From NCBI RefSeq assembly GCF_030825785.1, contig NZ_JAPJPG010000018.1:1-27977 (forward strand): a DNA stretch of 27,977 nt, written 5' to 3'. How positions within the stretch are numbered: the stretch's first letter is position 1; each line of letters opens with the position of its first letter. The notes under the pieces were generated by a model. That model saw only the letters and a program-made list of their open reading frames with translations. It made no database searches and had not been told where the DNA came from. Both the position numbers and the translations under genes were made by a program. This document shows, piece by piece, positions 6,813 through 12,762 of this stretch. Source of the stretch: Anaerococcus sp. (lineage in GTDB: Bacteria; Bacillota; Clostridia; Tissierellales; Peptoniphilaceae).

Positions 6813-7044
6813 AATTTTTGTAAGCGATAAGTGTCCTGATTGCACTCTGATCATGGCAGATTATGACAAAAATCCTGATAAGTACAAGGGAATTAGCTTT
6901 TACAATATTACCGACTCTATGGCAAATCTTAAGAGATTTCTCTACTTTAGAGATAGGCTGGAAGGCTTTGTTGAAGTGAAAGAAGCCGCTAGAGTTGGGG
7001 TTCCTTGTAAGGTCATCGATGAAAAGGAAGTGGAATTTTTATAA
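6799..7044 (+). CDS. Small glutaredoxin-like protein with CPDC motif
   Basis: An 81-residue protein with a compact thioredoxin-like fold. IEIFVSDKCPDC gives the first beta strand and the redox motif C12-P-D-C15. GVPCKV (67-71) contains the loop proline that faces the active site, here followed by an extra Cys70. It resembles the short 'glutaredoxin-related' proteins of Gram-positive anaerobes, smaller than classical glutaredoxins (about 85-100 residues). It starts within the last codons of folA (14-nt overlap; AGGAGG lies about 8 nt before the ATG), so it is made together with DHFR. It probably reduces disulfides in the cytosol. Its partner is unknown and a direct link with folate metabolism is only inferred. 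Confidence 0.75.
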   Translation: MEKIEIFVSDKCPDCTLIMADYDKNPDKYKGISFYNITDSMANLKRFLYFRDRLEGFVEVKEAARVGVPCKVIDEKEVEFL

Positions 7045-7073
7045 AAATATATATGAATTAATTAAACAAAAAT

Positions 7074-7129
7074 AATCGCCTCAGTTATTAGCTAGGTCAA
7101 AGGCTAATAATGGGACGATTTTTATTTTA
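7074..7129 (+). terminator. Terminator between folA operon and thiE (probably bidirectional)
   Basis: A large hairpin: AATCG / CGATT outer arms, partly paired middle, and TTATTAGC / GCTAATAA inner arms, followed on the plus strand by TTTTATTTT. On the minus strand the same hairpin is followed by TTATTTTTG, so it can also end the convergent thi operon, whose last stop is at 7191. Confidence 0.7.
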
Positions 7130-7190
7130 AGGCAAGTCTTATCTTATAAAATAATTTAATTAAATAAGGATAGCTAAAGACTGATAGGTC

Positions 7191-7808
7191 CTAGCCTAAA
7201 ATATCCTCCATTTTCTCCTTAAGCTTTCTCGTATCCTTGTAGACATTTGGGCTATCCATTATGGCCCTTACTACGCATATGCCATCTGCCCCAGAAGATT
7301 TTAGAACGTCGATATTACTGGTATTGAGTCCTCCTATGGCGTAGACGTCTATAGATACCTTGTTTTTTATTTCCTTAAATGTTTCTACACTGGTTCTTTT
7401 GGTCTTAACGTGGGTTTTGGTATCAAAGATTGCTCCTACTCCAAGATAGTCCGCTCCGTCCTTTTCCGCCTTTTGGGCCGCTTCGACAGACTTTGCAGTC
7501 GATCCGATTAGGGCATCTTTTCCCAAAAGCTTTCTTGCTAAATCTACAGGCATGTCTTCTTGGCCTAGGTGGACTCCTACTCCCAGAGTCCAGGCCAGGT
7601 GGGCCTTATCGTCAATTAGCATAGGGACTTTGTATTTTTCGCAAAGGGCCTTTACCTTTTTCCCTAGTTCTAAAATTTCCCTATCAGGTCTATCTTTTTC
7701 TCTAAGTTGAAGGATATCCACTCCTCCCCTTAGGGCTTCTTCTACCCTCCTTAGAAATTCTACTTCGTCATATTTATCTGAATTTGTTACTAAATAAAGT
7801 TTTGTCAA
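7191..7808 (-). CDS. thiE: Thiamine-phosphate synthase
   Basis: A 205-residue TIM-barrel enzyme that joins HMP pyrophosphate and HET phosphate to give thiamine phosphate. Family motifs are LQLREKD near residue 35 (HMP-PP binding), PMLIDDK, the glycine-rich GSTAKS near residue 100, GVGAIFDTKTHVKT (pyrophosphate and thiazole-phosphate contacts) and a C-terminal YAIGGLN. It is the last gene of the thi operon and overlaps thiM by 4 nt (ATGA). The operon lacks the pyrimidine-branch genes thiC and thiD, so HMP must be made from genes elsewhere or taken up. Length is normal. Confidence 0.95.
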   Translation of the reverse strand: MTKLYLVTNSDKYDEVEFLRRVEEALRGGVDILQLREKDRPDREILELGKKVKALCEKYKVPMLIDDKAHLAWTLGVGVHLGQEDMPVDLARKLLGKDALIGSTAKSVEAAQKAEKDGADYLGVGAIFDTKTHVKTKRTSVETFKEIKNKVSIDVYAIGGLNTSNIDVLKSSGADGICVVRAIMDSPNVYKDTRKLKEKMEDILG

Positions 7809-8626
7809 AATTCTACCTCTCTTATATCAGCTCTTTCGCTTATAACTTCATCTTCTATCGTAGAAATTTCATCCATAAGATTTACAAGAAATGTTCCTAG
7901 CCTATCGGTATTTGCAAGCTCTGCAGAAACCTCAAGAAGGACTAGGCCCATAAGGGATGCTTCTATAGGATCTGTAACAGCCATAAAGCTAGAAATTATT
8001 CCTGTAAGCATACAGCCTGTCGCTGTAATTTTAGAAAGATTCACTACTCCGTTATTTACTACAAAATACCTATCCTTACTTATCAATAGGTCGGATTTGC
8101 CAGTAATTAGGATGGTCGAATTATATTTTTGACATAGCCTTCTTCCTATTTGGGCAAGACTATCTATATTTTCTTCTCTTATTTCATCCTTCTTTCCTAC
8201 ATCTATGCCCAAGGCCTCGCTTTTTTCTCCAGCAAGGGCCTTAACCTCCGAGCTATTTCCCTTTATCAAATCGAAATTATATTTTCCTAAAAGGTCATTG
8301 GCAAAGGTCAGACGAAGGGTGGAAGCTCCGACTCCCACCGCATCTAAGGCTAAGGGAATGTTTTTCTTACTAGCACATTGACTAGCCTTTCTCATAGCGA
8401 CCATTCTCTCACTTGTTATATTACCCAAATTAAGACTTAAGGCCTTGGACATATTTACAATTTCTGAAACTTCATCAGGATGAGCTGCACAAATCGCCTT
8501 AGCGCCAGTTGCAAGAATCCCATTTGCCACCATGGTTATGGCTATGGGATTGGTTATGGCATGGATTAGGGGTGAAGTATCTTCTAACTTCTTCCTATTT
8601 AGCAAAATCTGATTTAGATTTTTCAT
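7805..8626 (-). CDS. thiM: Hydroxyethylthiazole kinase
   Basis: A kinase of about 273 residues that phosphorylates 4-methyl-5-(2-hydroxyethyl)thiazole for salvage. Diagnostic stretches are PLIHAITNPIAITMVANG near the N-terminus, ALDAVGVGAS, LIKGNSSEVKALAG, and the anion-hole/catalytic motif ATGCMLTG near residue 205. Two ATGs are possible, 8632 and 8626. The AGGAG is 3 nt from the first and 9 nt from the second, so 8626 is preferred. It overlaps the 3' end of thiW by about 30 nt. Together with ThiW it forms a thiazole import-and-phosphorylate module inside the de novo operon. Confidence 0.95.
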   Translation of the reverse strand: MKNLNQILLNRKKLEDTSPLIHAITNPIAITMVANGILATGAKAICAAHPDEVSEIVNMSKALSLNLGNITSERMVAMRKASQCASKKNIPLALDAVGVGASTLRLTFANDLLGKYNFDLIKGNSSEVKALAGEKSEALGIDVGKKDEIREENIDSLAQIGRRLCQKYNSTILITGKSDLLISKDRYFVVNNGVVNLSKITATGCMLTGIISSFMAVTDPIEASLMGLVLLEVSAELANTDRLGTFLVNLMDEISTIEDEVISERADIREVEF

Positions 8627-9140
8627 AGACATTGACTCCTAATTTCTTTTGGATTGGGTAGAGAGCCTTAGCCCTTTGTAGGGTTTTTAGGAAGATAAAA
8701 GCAACCGTCCCTCCTATAAGTGTAGCTATCAAAAAGCTTGGAAGGTAGAAGTACCAGGTGATATCTCCCTTGCCCCAAAGAAGGGACATAACTGGGTAGG
8801 ATGCTATTGATCCAATAATTCCTGTTCCTACAATCTCTCCTATAACACAAGCAAGTATTGATCCCTTGCTCTTCCTATAAAGAAAACCTGACAAGAAGGC
8901 ACCAAAGACTTGCCCTGTTATAGCAAGAGGAGGAATTCCCATAAGACTCATACGGATAGCAGCTGTAATGATTCCGTTTAGTAAGCTATACCAAGGTCCT
9001 AGAAAGACTGAGCAAACTATATTTACAAAGTGAGCTGTAGGAGCAAAGCCCTCAAACCTTAGGATTGGAGAGATAATAACTCCGATTGCTACAAACATGG
9101 ACATAGTTACTAGTATTAGAATTTTTCTTTTGTTTTCCAT
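8595..9140 (-). CDS. thiW: ThiW, ECF transporter S component for thiazole
   Basis: A 181-residue integral membrane protein with about five or six hydrophobic helices and a short polar C-terminal tail. ThiW proteins are the substrate-binding S components of energy-coupling-factor transporters and are predicted to take up hydroxyethylthiazole. They recur next to thiM under TPP riboswitches, exactly as here. Sequence features include SPILRFEGFAPTAHFVN and NGIITAAIRMSLMGIPPLAITGQ with its small-residue helices. The shared ECF energising module (two ATPases and EcfT) is not in the window. It starts 7 nt after the thiH stop with AGGAGAAG upstream. Confidence 0.88.
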   Translation of the reverse strand: MENKRKILILVTMSMFVAIGVIISPILRFEGFAPTAHFVNIVCSVFLGPWYSLLNGIITAAIRMSLMGIPPLAITGQVFGAFLSGFLYRKSKGSILACVIGEIVGTGIIGSIASYPVMSLLWGKGDITWYFYLPSFLIATLIGGTVAFIFLKTLQRAKALYPIQKKLGVNVYEKSKSDFAK

Positions 9141-9147
9141 ACTTCTC

Positions 9148-10305
9148 CTATAAATTTATATAATCGGTAAAGACTGGTGTCATGCCGATTTTCTTGAGGT
9201 CCTCAAAGGCTTGTTCGGTAGAACGGCTATCGTCAATCTCAAACTGCTCATCTCCTTCATCAGCACTTCTTTTTGACCTGTGACCTATAGAAGTATCTAC
9301 TGAAGCAGAGATTTTAGTAGCCGCATATTTTACTGCCAAGTCCCTAAAGTCTTTAGACTCACGTGTTGAAAGGGTAATAGAGGCAAAAGGTAAAAATATT
9401 CTAATTGCAAGCATGATTTGGAAGAACTTCTTGTCATCAACTATATTAAAGTCAAGAGAATCGTCAGCCCCGTGGGTTGGCCTAATCCTTGGAAGAGAGA
9501 TTGCAATTTCTGCCTGAGGATATTTTCTTTGAACTTCCTTGGCATGGATGGCAAGCTTAAAGGCATCTTCTATAGGATCAGAAAGTCCAAAGAGAGCACC
9601 GAAACCTACTCCCCTAAAGCCTGCCATAAGGGCACGCTCTTGGGTGTCGATTCTATAGTTAAAGCTTCGCTTATGCCCTGCGGGATGATAGTAGTCGAAA
9701 GCTTCCTTGTTGTAGGATTCCTGAAAAACTGTAACGAAATCCGCCCCAGCCTCTCTTAATTTCTCATAAGAATCTACGTTAGCTGGATAAACTTCGATTC
9801 CAACAACCTTAAAATATTTGCTGGCAATTCTACAAGCATCTGCTATATAATCTACAGAAGAAAATCTCTCGCTTTCACCAGTGAGGATTAGAACATCTTC
9901 AATCCCAGTTTCTGCCAAAGCCTTCATCTCTTCCTCGATCTCTTCTAGGTTAAGCTTGGCTCTTTTGATGTCGCTTTTTGCCCTAAAGCCACAATATCTA
10001 CAAGAGTTCTCGCAATAGTTAGCTATATAGATTGGAGAAAATAGGCATACATTATTGCCAAAATACCTAATCCTAGCGTCTCTTGCAAGCTCTGCCATCT
10101 CTTCTAAGTGATTTTCTGCCTTATCGCTTATGAGATTGTAGAAGTCTCTTTCTGAAAGATTTTTCTTATTAAGACTTGCTAGAACGTCTCCCTCACTTAC
10201 CTCGATATCTTTTACTACATCGTAAGCTTTCTCGATTCTTTCTTTTATATCTGAGTCGATTATATCCATTTCTGGGAAATAATCATTTACGCTTTTAATA
10301 TTCAT
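9148..10305 (-). CDS. thiH: 2-iminoacetate synthase (tyrosine lyase)
   Basis: A radical SAM enzyme of about 385 residues that cleaves tyrosine to dehydroglycine (2-iminoacetate) and p-cresol, giving the glycine unit of thiazole. The 4Fe-4S motif CENSCRYCGF (CxxxCxxC) lies near residue 105. It follows the family pattern of NYCENSC, then EEEMKALAETGIEDVLILTGE, and a C-terminal BATS-like region with GHRSKR and the usual acidic tail. The start chosen is ATG 10305, which gives the stop-start junction TGATATG with thiG. A TTG at 10314 with a closer AAGGG is an alternative. Use of ThiH instead of the oxygen-dependent ThiO fits an anaerobe. It depends on Fe-S clusters, presumably from the adjacent SUF system. 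Confidence 0.94.
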   Translation of the reverse strand: MNIKSVNDYFPEMDIIDSDIKERIEKAYDVVKDIEVSEGDVLASLNKKNLSERDFYNLISDKAENHLEEMAELARDARIRYFGNNVCLFSPIYIANYCENSCRYCGFRAKSDIKRAKLNLEEIEEEMKALAETGIEDVLILTGESERFSSVDYIADACRIASKYFKVVGIEVYPANVDSYEKLREAGADFVTVFQESYNKEAFDYYHPAGHKRSFNYRIDTQERALMAGFRGVGFGALFGLSDPIEDAFKLAIHAKEVQRKYPQAEIAISLPRIRPTHGADDSLDFNIVDDKKFFQIMLAIRIFLPFASITLSTRESKDFRDLAVKYAATKISASVDTSIGHRSKRSADEGDEQFEIDDSRSTEQAFEDLKKIGMTPVFTDYINL

Positions 10306-10306
10306 A

Positions 10307-11077
10307 TCAGTCAAAAAAGTCCCTTAGTGGTGATGATGGATCAGCACCCTTATCTAAAACTCTACCTGGTCTTGCAAGGTAGGCGCATCTTCCTGCCTCG
10401 ATTCCAAGCTTGAAGGCTTTCGCCATCATAGTAATATCAGATGCACTAGCAATTCCAGTATTGGCCATAATAGCAGCAGCTCCCATCTCCATTGCTTCTG
10501 CAGCATGGCTTGGAACTCCAATTCCCGCATCGACAATTACAGGAAGATCAATCTCATCTATTATGATTTTGATAAAGTCCTTGGTAGCAAGGCCCCTATT
10601 TGATCCTATAGGACTTGCAAGTGGCATTATTGAGGCAGCTCCCGCATCCCTTAAGTCTCTTGCAAAGTTTAGGTCTGGGTACATATAAGGAAGAACTACG
10701 AAGCCTTCCCCTGCTAGAACTTCAGTCGCCTTTAGGGTTTCGGCATTGTCTGGCAAAAGATACTTGGTATCTCTCATGATTTCAATTTTTACGAAATTGC
10801 CACAACCCATTTCTCTAGCAAGTCTTGCTATCCTAATTGCCTCATCGGCATTTCTTGCACCAGATGTATTAGGAATTATGGTAACTTCCTTTGGAATATA
10901 GTTTAAAATATTAGCAACATCCTTGGTATTAGCTCGTCTTAGAGCCACAGTAATCATCTGAGCTCCCGCAGATTCTACTGCAGCGTCTATTAATTCTGGT
11001 GAGTATTTACCAGATCCTAAGATAAATCTGGACTCAAACTTCTTATCTCCTAAAACTAGGTAATCTTTATTTTCCAT
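10307..11077 (-). CDS. thiG: Thiazole synthase
   Basis: A 256-residue TIM-barrel enzyme that condenses deoxyxylulose 5-phosphate, dehydroglycine and ThiS-thiocarboxylate into the thiazole phosphate. Clear motifs are SRFILGSGKY near the start, IPNTSGARNADEA, FVKIEIMRD (containing the Schiff-base lysine), VLPYMYPDL, PLASPIGSNRGL and VDAGIGVPSHAAEAMEMGA (phosphate-binding loop). Length is typical. It overlaps thiF by 11 nt and is followed by thiH one nucleotide after its TGA. The assignment is firm. Confidence 0.96.
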   Translation of the reverse strand: MENKDYLVLGDKKFESRFILGSGKYSPELIDAAVESAGAQMITVALRRANTKDVANILNYIPKEVTIIPNTSGARNADEAIRIARLAREMGCGNFVKIEIMRDTKYLLPDNAETLKATEVLAGEGFVVLPYMYPDLNFARDLRDAGAASIMPLASPIGSNRGLATKDFIKIIIDEIDLPVIVDAGIGVPSHAAEAMEMGAAAIMANTGIASASDITMMAKAFKLGIEAGRCAYLARPGRVLDKGADPSSPLRDFFD

Positions 11078-11678
11078 TTGCTTCTCCTATTATAGTGTTA
11101 ACAGCATAGAGGGCTTCAAGACTCGCAATAACAGCAACACGCGGTAAATAGAGCCCGCTTTCAGGGCTTGTCTTAAAGTCACCTATCATAGTCACATTGT
11201 CAATCTGTTTTATTTTTATATCTTCTAGCCCAGCTAGTCCAGAAAGCCCTGATGCAATTATAAGTTTCTTGCCTTTTTTTCCTAAAAAATAATCAAAAAC
11301 TAAAGACTTCATTTCTTTTTTATCAAATGCTTCAATGAAAATATCAGTCTTTTGACTAATTACATCTAGATTGTCCCAATTTATTTTTATATCATGCTCA
11401 TAGATATTAACATAGGGAATGGCTTCTTTTATTTTTTTCTTAGTTTGTTCTACCTTAGACTTTCCTAGGTCATCAATACCGTAATTCTGTCTGTTTAGGT
11501 TTGAATACTCGACCTTATCGAAATCGTAGATATGAATGTTTCCAACTCCACATCTACTTAACTCCATAGCTATATTAGAACCTAAGCCTCCGCAACCAAG
11601 AATCGAAACCGACGCCTTTTCCAATATTTTATTCACACTAGGCTCTTGTCTTTGTAAAATTTCTTCTCTTAAATTCAT
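11067..11678 (-). CDS. thiF: ThiF-type ThiS adenylyltransferase (short form)
   Basis: A 203-residue E1-like enzyme that adenylates the C-terminal glycine of ThiS before sulfur loading. The nucleotide-binding SILGCGGLGSNIAMELSRCGVG (split: SILGCGGLGSN and AMELSRCGVG) is near residue 30, with the acidic HIYDFDKVEYSNLNRQ following, which matches the D..NL.RQ motif of ThiF/MoeB. It is shorter than E. coli ThiF (about 250) and has no CxxC zinc pairs, as in the clostridial-type ThiF subfamily. It therefore probably does not form the zinc-dependent persulfide linkage of the E. coli enzyme. It starts one nucleotide after thiS (TGATATG). Confidence 0.9.
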   Translation of the reverse strand: MNLREEILQRQEPSVNKILEKASVSILGCGGLGSNIAMELSRCGVGNIHIYDFDKVEYSNLNRQNYGIDDLGKSKVEQTKKKIKEAIPYVNIYEHDIKINWDNLDVISQKTDIFIEAFDKKEMKSLVFDYFLGKKGKKLIIASGLSGLAGLEDIKIKQIDNVTMIGDFKTSPESGLYLPRVAVIASLEALYAVNTIIGEANGK

Positions 11679-11679
11679 A

Positions 11680-11877
11680 TCAACCCCCTCCTACAAAGGA
11701 AAAAACCTCTATCTTTGATTCATCTTCAACTACAAAGTCCTCAAAGTCTACTTTCTTTACAAGCTTACTATTTACTTCGCAAGCAAGAAAATCTGGGTCA
11801 TAATTATTCCTTAAAAGAAAGTCTTTAAGATTTTCCTCTTCAAGAAAATTTACTTCCTTATCGTTTAACTTAATCAC
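11680..11877 (-). CDS. thiS: ThiS sulfur-carrier protein
   Basis: A 65-residue beta-grasp, ubiquitin-like protein whose C-terminus receives sulfur as a thiocarboxylate. MIKLNDKEVNF opens the fold and it ends FSFVGGG, the required Gly-Gly with one further glycine at the very end. Translation starts at GTG (11877-11875) preceded by AGGAGGTGAT 4-5 nt away, an almost perfect ribosome binding site. It is the first gene after the TPP riboswitch and the two terminators. Its Shine-Dalgarno is partly complementary to the loop of the second hairpin. Confidence 0.92.
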   Translation of the reverse strand: MIKLNDKEVNFLEEENLKDFLLRNNYDPDFLACEVNSKLVKKVDFEDFVVEDESKIEVFSFVGGG

Positions 11878-11891
11878 AAAATCACCTCCTC

Positions 11892-11944
11892 AAAAAAGGC
11901 ACAAAAAGGACAACCATACCCGAGGTGGTATGCCCCTTTGTGCC
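11892..11944 (-). terminator. Second leader terminator directly before thiS
   Basis: On the minus strand GGCACAAA (11944-11937) pairs with TTTGTGCC (11905-11898) and an inner CATACC/GGTATG stem (11932-11927 with 11920-11915) is capped by the loop ACCTCG. Six T (11897-11892) follow at once. It is a textbook Rho-independent terminator, but it sits inside the leader, between the riboswitch's own terminator and the thiS ribosome binding site, only 15 nt from the start codon. The loop bases ACCTC can pair with GAGGT of that site. Confidence 0.8.
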
Positions 11945-11988
11945 AATTACATCACTTAGCTATTGATCTTAAAGTCTATTTTAAGTAT

Positions 11989-12013
11989 AAAAATAGACCC
12001 CTTCTAGGGGTCT
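11989..12013 (-). terminator. TPP riboswitch-controlled terminator
   Basis: AGACCCC (12013-12007) pairs with GGGGTCT (12001-11995) around a 5-nt loop and is followed by ATTTTT. The upstream arm and loop are also fully complementary to parts of the aptamer: ACCCCTAG (12011-12004) with CTAGGGGT (12116-12109), and AAGTTTAAAG (12021-12012) with CTTTAAACTT (12076-12067). This gives a mutually exclusive antiterminator. TPP binding should favour termination. Confidence 0.88.
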
Positions 12014-12036
12014 TTAAACTTTTGCTTTATAATAAC

Positions 12037-12119
12037 TTAGCTTTCTTACGCAGGTTTTAACCTAACAAGTTTAAAGGGTTAATGGATAATCCATCTCTCA
12101 GCTATTGCACCCCTAGCTA
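12037..12119 (-). ncRNA. TPP (thiamine pyrophosphate) riboswitch aptamer
   Basis: Read on the minus strand the THI-box core is intact: TAGCTAGGGGTGC, then GCTGAGAGATGG (CTGAGA at 12101-12096), ACCCTTTAAACTTG, TTAGGTTAAAACCTGCG and AAGAAAGCTAA closing P1 (TAGCT with AGCTA). These match the conserved GGGGTGC, CTGAGA, ACCC..GAACTTG-like and GCGTA.G.A elements of the TPP class. Downstream structure indicates transcriptional control of the thi operon. Confidence 0.95.
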
Positions 12120-12124
12120 CTTAC

Positions 12125-12153
12125 ATTATAAGATAATTCTTTTTATTTTTCAA
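12125..12153 (-). promoter_or_regulatory. Promoter of the thi operon
   Basis: TTGAAA (12153-12148) and TATAAT (12130-12125) are spaced by exactly 17 nt on the minus strand. The predicted transcript begins right at the base of the riboswitch P1 stem. The -35 box overlaps the stop codon of the small membrane protein upstream. Confidence 0.75.
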
Positions 12154-12341
12154 ATTTTTCTACCATCTTTGTATTTTTTATACTTAAGATAGGCATTTGC
12201 ACTCATTAAAAGAGCCGCTATCAATACCAGATAAAAGTAAGGTTTTGATTTAACATATTGATAGATTGTAAGAACATATAAGAGGATAGCTGATACTAGA
12301 CTCGTTATAAATTCCATCAATTCAAAGTTTTTTAAATTCAT
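12150..12341 (-). CDS. Small two-helix membrane protein at the end of the suf operon
   Basis: This 63-residue protein begins at the ATG one nucleotide after the sufU stop (TAATATG), so it is probably translated by coupling. An in-frame upstream extension lies inside sufU and is not needed. It has a short polar start (MNLKNFEL), a first hydrophobic helix (MEFITSLVSAILLYVLTIY, about 9-27), a small hairpin YVKSKPY, a second helix (FYLVLIAALLMSANAYL, about 35-51) and a very basic tail KYKKYKDGRK. The charge pattern puts the tail in the cytoplasm. I do not recognise a family. Its position after sufU, before the thi promoter, suggests a role with the SUF machinery, but nothing in the sequence proves one. 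Confidence 0.6.
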   Translation of the reverse strand: MNLKNFELMEFITSLVSAILLYVLTIYQYVKSKPYFYLVLIAALLMSANAYLKYKKYKDGRKI

Positions 12342-12342
12342 A

Positions 12343-12762
12343 TTAGATAGTCTGGTCAAGTGTCTTCCATGATAGGAGGGCACACTTTACTCTTTGTGGC
12401 ATGTTTTGGATGTTCTTGAAGGCTACTGCATCTTCTAAAAGCTCTAGCTCTTCATCTGTAACATCTTCTCTTTTGATCATTCTTACGTAGATATCAGCAA
12501 GTTTTTTGGCTTCTTCCTTAGTCTTTCCAACTATAATATCACACATAACGCTAGTTGCAGCTTGGCTTATTGCACAACCATCTCCAGTGAAGGCTGCATC
12601 TTTTATGATATCTCCATCCATCTTTAATTGAAGGACGATCTCGTCCCCACAGGATGGGTTGTGGCCTGGCTCTGTGATATCCGCATCTTCTAAGTCGTGT
12701 CTATTAGCTTGATTTCTTGAATGATCTAGTATTATTTGACTATAAATTTCTTCCATATTCAT
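12343..12762 (-). CDS. sufU: SufU, zinc-dependent sulfurtransferase of the SUF system
   Basis: A 139-residue SufU. It has the three conserved cysteines of the family, in NPSCGDE (C38), GDGCAIS (C63) and RVKCALL (C127), plus Asp40 in SCGD, which together bind zinc. SufU takes the persulfide from SufS and passes sulfur to the SufBCD scaffold. The SufU-specific insert between the second and third cysteines (KTKEEAKKLADIYVRM and nearby) distinguishes it from IscU. It overlaps the sufS stop by one base (TAATG). Length is normal for Firmicutes. Confidence 0.94.
   Translation of the reverse strand: MNMEEIYSQIILDHSRNQANRHDLEDADITEPGHNPSCGDEIVLQLKMDGDIIKDAAFTGDGCAISQAATSVMCDIIVGKTKEEAKKLADIYVRMIKREDVTDEELELLEDAVAFKNIQNMPQRVKCALLSWKTLDQTI

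Noticed and set aside
11892..11944. Possible T-box antiterminator on the plus strand (GAGGTGGTATGC resembles the T-box GGTGGTACC)
   Set aside because: No gene follows on the plus strand and no specifier stem is present; the minus-strand reading as a terminator with T6 before thiS explains the sequence better.
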